Below are positions 58,802 to 64,000 of a stretch of 64,000 nt of DNA, piece after piece (position 1 is the first letter of the stretch; each line of letters opens with the position of its first letter). This DNA is from Chryseobacterium sp. GVT01B. Lineage in GTDB: Bacteria; Bacteroidota; Bacteroidia; Flavobacteriales; Weeksellaceae. The notes beneath the pieces are model-generated. The model did not search any database. It was not told where the DNA came from and saw only the letters and a list, made by a program, of their open reading frames with translations. The translations under genes were made by a program, and so were the position numbers. The stretch covers positions 653,764-717,763 of the forward strand of contig NZ_JAHXYI010000003.1 in NCBI RefSeq assembly GCF_019970045.1, written 5' to 3'.

Positions 58802-60193
58802 ATGAAAAGGAACGTATTATCAATGGCTATCACCTCTTTATTTTTTGTATATTCCTGTAAAAATGCTCCTGTAGCCCAACAGGAAGTTGGAAAAATCGAA
58901 GCTGTAAAAAGTACTATTACTGATGAACAGCTGATGGATAGAGTACAGAAAGATGCCCTGAAGTATTTCTGGGATTATGCAGAACCTAATTCAATGTTAG
59001 GAAGAGAGCGTTATCACGAAGATAATATTTATCCGGATAATGATAAATATGTTATCACTACAGGAGGTTCAGGTTTTGGGCTGGCAACTATTCTTGTGGG
59101 TACAGAAAGAGGATTTGTTCCGAGAAAAGAAGCCGTAAAAAGACTTACTCATATTATGGATTTCCTGGCTAAGGCAGATCGCCATAAAGGTGCCTGGTCA
59201 CACTGGATCAATGGAGAAACCGGAAAGACGGTTCCTTTTGGCAAAAAAGATAATGGCGGGGATCTTGTGGAAACTGCATTCCTTACTTCGGGAATACTGA
59301 TGGTCCGTGAATACTTTAAAAACGGAAACGCAGAAGAAAAAGCACTCGCTGCAAAATGTGATGAACTATGGAAAGGAATTCAATGGAGCTGGTATACAAA
59401 AGGAGGCGAAAAAGTTCTCTATTGGCACTGGTCACCGGAATACCAATGGGAAATGAACTTTCCTCTGGAAGGATATAATGAATGTCTTATTACCTATATT
59501 CTGGCTGCATCTTCACCTACCTATTCCATTGATGCTGAAACTTATTATAAAGGCTGGACGAGAAACGGAACTTACCTTACAGACAAAACAAAATACGGAT
59601 TACCTCTGTATGTAAAACATAATTACGCTGAAGAATACGGCGGACCGCTTTTCTGGGCGCAATATTCATATATCGGACTGGATCCTACGGGATTGTCTGA
59701 TAAACTTGTCAAAAACTATTTTGATATCAATAAAAATCAAACCCTTATCGACTATAAATACTGTGTTGAAAACCCAAAACAATGGAAAGGCTACGGACCT
59801 AACTATTGGGGATTGACAGCCGGTTATACCAGAAATGAGGACGGAAGCACAGGATATACGGCTCACATGCCTACGAATGATAACGGAGTGATAACTCCTA
59901 CAGCTGCATTGAGCAGTTTCCCTTATACCCCGAAAGAATCAATGGCTTTCCTGAGATTTATTTATACTCAAAAACCTGAATTTATAGGATCCGCAGGCCC
60001 TTATGATGCTACCTCTATCAATTACAACAATTGGTTTACCCCAAGATATCTGGCGATAGATCAGGGAACAATAGCACCAATGATTGAAAACTACAGATCG
60101 GGATTCCTTTGGAAGTTATTTATGAATGCCCCTGAAATTCAGCAGGGATTAAAAAAACTAAGCTTCCAGTCAGCCAAATACGGAATAAAATAA
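58802..60193 (+). CDS. PF10091 'glucoamylase-like' hydrolase, GH144 type lipoprotein
   Basis: 463 residues with lipobox VYSCKNA (Cys19). The (alpha/alpha)6 catalytic domain matches PF10091: QKDALKYFWDYAEPNSMLGR, TTGGSGFGLATILVGTERGF, ETAFLTSGILMVREYF and YFWAQYSYIGL-like segments near residue 285, with the C-terminal WGLTAGYTRN and TPTAALSSFPYTPKES stretches. Relatives include endo-beta-1,2-glucanases of family GH144. As a lipoprotein beside SusCD and a GH3 enzyme it likely cleaves a beta-glucan at the surface or in the periplasm. The beta-1,2 specificity is inferred from the family. Confidence 0.82.
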   Translation: MKRNVLSMAITSLFFVYSCKNAPVAQQEVGKIEAVKSTITDEQLMDRVQKDALKYFWDYAEPNSMLGRERYHEDNIYPDNDKYVITTGGSGFGLATILVGTERGFVPRKEAVKRLTHIMDFLAKADRHKGAWSHWINGETGKTVPFGKKDNGGDLVETAFLTSGILMVREYFKNGNAEEKALAAKCDELWKGIQWSWYTKGGEKVLYWHWSPEYQWEMNFPLEGYNECLITYILAASSPTYSIDAETYYKGWTRNGTYLTDKTKYGLPLYVKHNYAEEYGGPLFWAQYSYIGLDPTGLSDKLVKNYFDINKNQTLIDYKYCVENPKQWKGYGPNYWGLTAGYTRNEDGSTGYTAHMPTNDNGVITPTAALSSFPYTPKESMAFLRFIYTQKPEFIGSAGPYDATSINYNNWFTPRYLAIDQGTIAPMIENYRSGFLWKLFMNAPEIQQGLKKLSFQSAKYGIK

Positions 60194-60203
60194 ATTCAGT
60201 ATA

Positions 60204-60222
60204 AATGGGCTTTAGCCAAAAC
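60204..60222. repeat. Fragment of the interspersed GGCTAAAGCC repeat
   Basis: ATGGGCTTTAGCCAAAACC is the complement of the GGTTTTGGCTAAAGCC(C) stretch of the 35447-36195 tandem repeat. It sits in the gap between the GH144-type and alpha/beta-hydrolase genes and accidentally adds an in-frame ATG upstream of the latter. Confidence 0.65.
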
Positions 60223-60234
60223 CTAAATAACAAT

Positions 60235-60942
60235 ATGAAATTAAAACTGAAACATCTCCCACTTTTACTGCTCCCACTTTCATTACAGGTGAATGCACAG
60301 GAGATAAAAGCAGAACTCAATAAAGAAATTAAAAGACAGGAAAAAATATCCTATATTCTGGATTATCCTCAGAATACAAAAGGGAATGTACCATTAATAG
60401 TCTTTCTTCACGGTTCAGGAGAACGCGGAACTAATCTTGATTTAGTCAAAGCTCACAGTCCGTTTACCTACAAAAACCTGATCAAAGAACCGGTGGCTAT
60501 TCTTGCACCTCAATGTCCGGAAGGAACGTGGTGGGATACGGTTACCGTGTATAATCTGATCAAAGAAATTCAGAAAAAATATAAAATTGATGCTTCCCGA
60601 ATTTATCTTACAGGACTTTCTATGGGAGGATGGGGAACATTAAAACTGGCAATGGAGCATCCGGAAATGTTTGCAGCAGTAGCTTCAGTTTGTGCTCCTA
60701 CAGATCAGGTAATGACCGCTAATATTCATCAATTTAAAGATTTGAATATGAAAATATTTCATGGTGGTATGGACGATATCGTATTACCTGCCAATGCCTT
60801 TAATTTTTATCAAAAACTGCATCCGGTAAATCCGACCGCAGAATTGGTTATTTTCCCGAATGACAATCACAATTCTTGGGATTCGGCCTATTCAAACCCA
60901 CAGCTCTATGAATGGATGCTGTCGAAAAAGAAAGAAAAATAA
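60235..60942 (+). CDS. Secreted alpha/beta-hydrolase (esterase, dienelactone/prolyl-oligopeptidase-like)
   Basis: 235 residues from the ATG at 60235, which gives a proper signal peptide (MKLKLKHLPLLLLPLSLQ, then VNAQE). The in-frame ATG at 60205 lies in a dispersed repeat and adds ten unrelated residues. The nucleophile elbow is TGLSMGGWG, the acid is in HGGMDDIVLP and the histidine in PNDNHNSWDSAY, completing a Ser-Asp-His triad. Placed between a GH144-type and a GH3 gene, it may remove acyl groups (for example succinyl or acetyl) from the glycan; that role is inference. Confidence 0.85.
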   Translation: MKLKLKHLPLLLLPLSLQVNAQEIKAELNKEIKRQEKISYILDYPQNTKGNVPLIVFLHGSGERGTNLDLVKAHSPFTYKNLIKEPVAILAPQCPEGTWWDTVTVYNLIKEIQKKYKIDASRIYLTGLSMGGWGTLKLAMEHPEMFAAVASVCAPTDQVMTANIHQFKDLNMKIFHGGMDDIVLPANAFNFYQKLHPVNPTAELVIFPNDNHNSWDSAYSNPQLYEWMLSKKKEK

Positions 60943-61021
60943 TCTGACACACAATGATCGAAAGATAAACCCATCGAATTAAAGCAAAAAAATATAAACA
61001 ATAATTTAAGAAGATAGATTT

Positions 61022-63349
61022 ATGAAAAAGTTAATTGTAATCGCCACCTTAGCATTGGCACCTGTATTTTCCGCGCAGGAAATGGTAACGAAGCCCGTTC
61101 AGTCTTATCAGACGGCTCAATATCAGGCTAAAAAGAAAGCTTTTGTAGACAATCTTTTAGCTAAAATGACATTAGACGAAAAAATTGGTCAGATGAACCT
61201 GCCGACTTCCGGAGATTTTACTACAGGACAGGCACAAAGTTCTGATATCGGAAAGAAAGTAGAGCAGGGACTGGTAGGAGGTCTATTCAATATAAAAGGA
61301 GCAGATAAAATAAAAGCTGTTCAGAAAGTAGCTGTAGAAAAAAGCCGTCTGAAAATTCCTATGATTTTCGGAATGGATGTTATTCACGGTTATGAAACGA
61401 CTTTCCCTATTCCTTTAGGATTAGCTGCTTCATGGGATATGAATCTTGTACAGCAGTCTGCCAAAGTAGCCGCCAGAGAAGCTGCTTCAGACGGAATCAA
61501 TTGGACATTCTCTCCAATGGTAGATATTTCCCGTGAACCAAGATGGGGTAGAGTATCGGAAGGTTCCGGTGAAGATCCATATTTAGGAAGTGAAATTTCT
61601 AAAAATATGGTATATGGCTACCAGGGGAAAGATCTTGCCAATGGAACCAATATCTTAGCATGTGTAAAACACTTTGCACTATACGGAGCCGGAGAAGCGG
61701 GAAGAGATTACAATACAGTTGATATGAGCCATGTAAGAATGTTCAACGAATATTTTCCTCCTTACAAAGCTGCAGTAGACGCAGGAGTAGCTTCTGTTAT
61801 GGCTTCTTTCAATGAGGTGGATGGCGTTCCTGCAACAGGAAACAGATGGCTTCAGACTGAAGTATTGAGAAATCTATGGAAATTTAAAGGCTTTGTAGTA
61901 ACAGACTATACCGGTATCAATGAAATGGTAGATCATGGTATGGGAGATCTTCAGCAGGTTTCCGCTTTAGCTTTAAAAGCAGGCGTTGACATGGATATGG
62001 TTGGAGAAGGTTTTTTAACAACATTAAAAAAATCTCTGGCAGAAGGAAAAGTTACACAGGCTGAAATTGATATGGCGGCAAGAAGAATTCTTGAAGCAAA
62101 ATATGACCTGGGTTTATTTGATAATCCATACAAACATGGTGATGCCAAATTAGCAGCAAAAGAAGTTTATAATATGGAAAACCGTAATATAGCAAGAAGT
62201 GCTGCTGCTCAATCAATGGTGTTATTGAAAAATGAAAATCAGGTATTACCTTTAAAAAAATCAGGAACGGTAGCGGTAATCGGGCCATTGGTTAATAATT
62301 CTATGAATATGGCCGGAACCTGGAGTGTTGCTACAAAACATGCCTCTTCAGTTTCTTTAATGCAGGGATTGCAATCAAACTACGGAAAAGAAGTTAAGTT
62401 TTTATCAGCGAAAGGAGCAAACATAGATTATGATGCTAAATTAGAAGAAATCTATGCAGCTCACGGGAAGAAAACAGACAGAGACAACCGTTCCAAAGAA
62501 GAACTTTTAAAAGAAGCCGTGGACGTTGCCAACAAAGCTGACGTTATTGTTCTTGCGATTGGAGAATCTGCGGAAATGAGTGGAGAATCTTCTTCAAGAA
62601 CAGAAATTACCATTCCTCAGTCTCAGGTTGATTTATTAAATGAACTAAAGAAAACCGGAAAACCTATTGCAATGGTTCTTTTCACAGGTCGTCCATTAGC
62701 TTTAACTAATGTAAAAGATACTCCGGATTCTATTTTGAATGCATGGTTTGCAGGATCTGAAGCAGGAAATGCAATTGCAGATGTTTTGTTCGGAAAAGTA
62801 AATCCATCAGGAAAACTTCCAATGACTTTCCCAAGAAGCCTTGGTCAGGTTCCAATTTATTATAATGCTAAAAATACGGGTCGCCCGCTGAGCCAGGATA
62901 AAGTAGATAAATGTACTTACGAAAGATTCCGTTCCAACTATATGGATGAGTGTAATACGCCGTTGTATTCTTTTGGATATGGACTAAGCTATACAAAGTT
63001 CAATTATTCTGATATTGCAGTATCCAATACCAATCCGAGAGGAGACCAGGCTATTCAGGCATCCGTTACAGTAACCAATAATGGAAATTATGATGGTGCT
63101 GAGGTGGTTCAACTGTATATCAGAGATATGGTAGGAAGTATTACAAGACCTGTAAAAGAATTGAAAGGCTTCCAGAAAGTATTTTTGAAAAAAGGAGAAT
63201 CCAGAAAAGTAACTTTCGATATCACTCCTGAAAATTTGAAATTCTACAACGGAGATTTGAAATATGACTGGGAATCAGGCGAGTTTGATATTATGATCGG
63301 AACCAGCTCAGCTGAGGTGAAACACTCAAAAATCAATTGGACGAAATAA
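61022..63349 (+). CDS. Glycoside hydrolase family 3 beta-glucosidase (BglX-like)
   Basis: 775 residues with a signal peptide ending at FSAQE. GH3 N-terminal barrel (FGMDVIHGYETTFPIPLGLA, SPMVDISREPRWGRVSEGSG, ACVKHFALYGAGEAGRDYN), nucleophile Asp295 in GFVVTDYTGINEM, the C-terminal domain with AEMSGESSSRTEI, and a fibronectin-III-like end (VTNNGNYDGAEVVQLYI). It removes glucose from the non-reducing end of beta-gluco-oligosaccharides in the periplasm, completing the pathway begun by the GH144-type enzyme. Last gene of the locus. Confidence 0.92.
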   Translation: MKKLIVIATLALAPVFSAQEMVTKPVQSYQTAQYQAKKKAFVDNLLAKMTLDEKIGQMNLPTSGDFTTGQAQSSDIGKKVEQGLVGGLFNIKGADKIKAVQKVAVEKSRLKIPMIFGMDVIHGYETTFPIPLGLAASWDMNLVQQSAKVAAREAASDGINWTFSPMVDISREPRWGRVSEGSGEDPYLGSEISKNMVYGYQGKDLANGTNILACVKHFALYGAGEAGRDYNTVDMSHVRMFNEYFPPYKAAVDAGVASVMASFNEVDGVPATGNRWLQTEVLRNLWKFKGFVVTDYTGINEMVDHGMGDLQQVSALALKAGVDMDMVGEGFLTTLKKSLAEGKVTQAEIDMAARRILEAKYDLGLFDNPYKHGDAKLAAKEVYNMENRNIARSAAAQSMVLLKNENQVLPLKKSGTVAVIGPLVNNSMNMAGTWSVATKHASSVSLMQGLQSNYGKEVKFLSAKGANIDYDAKLEEIYAAHGKKTDRDNRSKEELLKEAVDVANKADVIVLAIGESAEMSGESSSRTEITIPQSQVDLLNELKKTGKPIAMVLFTGRPLALTNVKDTPDSILNAWFAGSEAGNAIADVLFGKVNPSGKLPMTFPRSLGQVPIYYNAKNTGRPLSQDKVDKCTYERFRSNYMDECNTPLYSFGYGLSYTKFNYSDIAVSNTNPRGDQAIQASVTVTNNGNYDGAEVVQLYIRDMVGSITRPVKELKGFQKVFLKKGESRKVTFDITPENLKFYNGDLKYDWESGEFDIMIGTSSAEVKHSKINWTK

Positions 63350-63442
63350 TAAAGAAAAAAGTTTTCACAGAAATGTGTATTATGTCTTTTTTGGCATGAT
63401 TTTTAATAATACCTCGGTAATTACTATTATATGCAAATCGAC

Positions 63443-63841
63443 ATGAAAAAAACAATTTTATTAAGCACAATATTTCTGGGTTCTTTAGCATTCGCGCAAA
63501 CAACTCAAATAAAAGGTGGTGACAGGGATGCACACGGTTGTATTGGTTCGGCAGGATATACTTATTCTCAAATCAAGAAAGACTGTGTAAGAACTTTTGA
63601 ACAGAAAATTAAACTGACAGAGGTAGCCCCAAAAGAAAGTTATACTTCAATAGCTGCCGTTATTTTCAGTAAAGACATGAAAAAAGCTGAGGTTTTCATT
63701 AAAGATGCTGATACAGGAAGTATTATTCTTACCAGAGCAGGCGGTAAAGCCAAAGCATGGAAAAAGGATGGATATGTATTGGTTCCTTACAAAAAAAGCG
63801 GATATCAGCTTAAAAAGGATAATATTGTAATCTATCAGTAA
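63443..63841 (+). CDS. Small secreted protein of unknown function
   Basis: 132 residues from the ATG at 63443 (an in-frame ATG at 63431 only adds MQID before the signal peptide). Signal peptide MKKTILLSTIFLGSLAFAQ. The mature start GGDRDAHGCIGSAGYTYSQ followed by KKDCVRTFEQ is a conserved pattern I have seen in small Bacteroidota proteins; the two cysteines may pair. The rest is a beta-rich, lysine-rich domain. No function can be given. Confidence 0.7.
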   Translation: MKKTILLSTIFLGSLAFAQTTQIKGGDRDAHGCIGSAGYTYSQIKKDCVRTFEQKIKLTEVAPKESYTSIAAVIFSKDMKKAEVFIKDADTGSIILTRAGGKAKAWKKDGYVLVPYKKSGYQLKKDNIVIYQ

Positions 63842-63860
63842 GATCAGATTTCAAAGTAAA

Positions 63861-63880
63861 AAACCACTCGGAATAGAGTG
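63861..63880 (+). terminator. Interrupted terminator after the small secreted protein
   Basis: AAACCACTC (63861-63869) and GAGTG (63876-63880) form the start of a hairpin whose expected continuation (GTTT and a T-run) is replaced by insertion-sequence end DNA from about 63879. Confidence 0.5.
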
Positions 63881-64000
63881 CACCCAAAAGTTTAGACAAA
63901 ATTAAATAATCTTTTGATAATAAAGAGTTCGATATTCTATCGGACTCTTTCCTTTTAAATTAATTCTTATCCTATCATTATTATAATAGTCAATATATTG
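63879..64000 (-). mobile_element. 3' end of an IS3-family insertion sequence
   Basis: The segment from TGCACCCAAAAGTTTAGAC (63879-63897) inward has the look of an IS3-group terminal inverted repeat (TG... with CCCAAAAGTT), and it carries the end of a transposase gene on the minus strand. The other end lies beyond the window. Confidence 0.75.
63902..64000 (-). CDS. IS3-family transposase (OrfB/InsF-like), C-terminal 32 residues
   Basis: On the minus strand the frame open at the window edge ends with a TAA at 63902-63904. It encodes IDYYNNDRIRINLKGKSPIE then YRTLYYQKII, the typical C-terminal end of IS3-group integrase-core transposases (YNxxRIxxxLxGxSPxxYR). The gene is cut by the window border, so it cannot be said whether the element is intact. 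Confidence 0.85.
   Translation of the reverse strand, partial: QYIDYYNNDRIRINLKGKSPIEYRTLYYQKII

Overview
The window looks like chromosomal DNA of a Chryseobacterium-type member of the Weeksellaceae (Bacteroidota, Flavobacteriia). The signs are AT-rich DNA, Bacteroidota-type -7 boxes (TAnnTTTG) in front of many genes, weak or absent Shine-Dalgarno sequences, a SusC/SusD pair, and families typical of the group (DUF4197, DUF2490, DUF1569, a DciA/RecF pair, alpha-2-macroglobulin). Species cannot be fixed from the sequence alone.

Layout. 1-8947: hexuronate/pectin-monomer catabolism (kduI 3' end, SDR dehydrogenase, uxaC, kdgK, kdgA, exuT, uxaB, uxaA), followed by a convergent small membrane protein and a LacI-family regulator (9037-10488). 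Saturated uronates (UxaC-UxaB-UxaA) and unsaturated-uronate products (KduI-KduD) converge on 2-keto-3-deoxygluconate, which KdgK and KdgA turn into pyruvate and glyceraldehyde-3-phosphate.

10891-18064: the most interesting block. Three small secreted beta-rich subunits (two almost identical), a PapD-like chaperone, an outer-membrane barrel protein with an usher-like layout, and a two-domain tip protein whose C-terminal domain matches the small subunits. I read this as a divergent chaperone-usher-type fibre system in a Bacteroidota genome. A soluble histidine kinase and a NarL-type response regulator (18542-19920) lie directly downstream and may control it.

20031-22203: a HxlR regulator with a divergent NmrA-like reductase and a clear palindromic operator, bracketed by a tRNA-Arg gene and a second copy of that tRNA's 3' end plus terminator, which suggests a small insertion at a tRNA. 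22264-28793: a metal/cobalamin-type binding lipoprotein, MtgA, a COG4389 membrane protein, dciA, an S23-type four-helix-bundle gene flanked by word repeats, recF and a UbiA-like membrane protein.

28812-35354: a giant alpha-2-macroglobulin and an ecotin, two protease inhibitors side by side. 35447-36195: three and a bit copies of a ~242-bp tandem repeat. 36487-40138: TolC/HlyD/ABC-2 permease exporter genes without an ATPase gene. 40139-40860: strand-asymmetric word-repeat DNA. 40920-54056: mostly housekeeping or small stress-type genes (DUF1569, VOC, bestrophin, CPA1 antiporter, GNAT, SRPBCC, glutaminyl cyclotransferase, deoxynucleoside kinase, ArsC-like, DUF493, DUF4197).

54422-63349: a polysaccharide utilisation locus (SusC, SusD, PF10091/GH144-type hydrolase, alpha/beta hydrolase, GH3), probably for a beta-glucan, possibly beta-1,2-glucan. 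The window ends with a small secreted protein and the 3' end of an IS3-family element that appears to have cut a transcription terminator.
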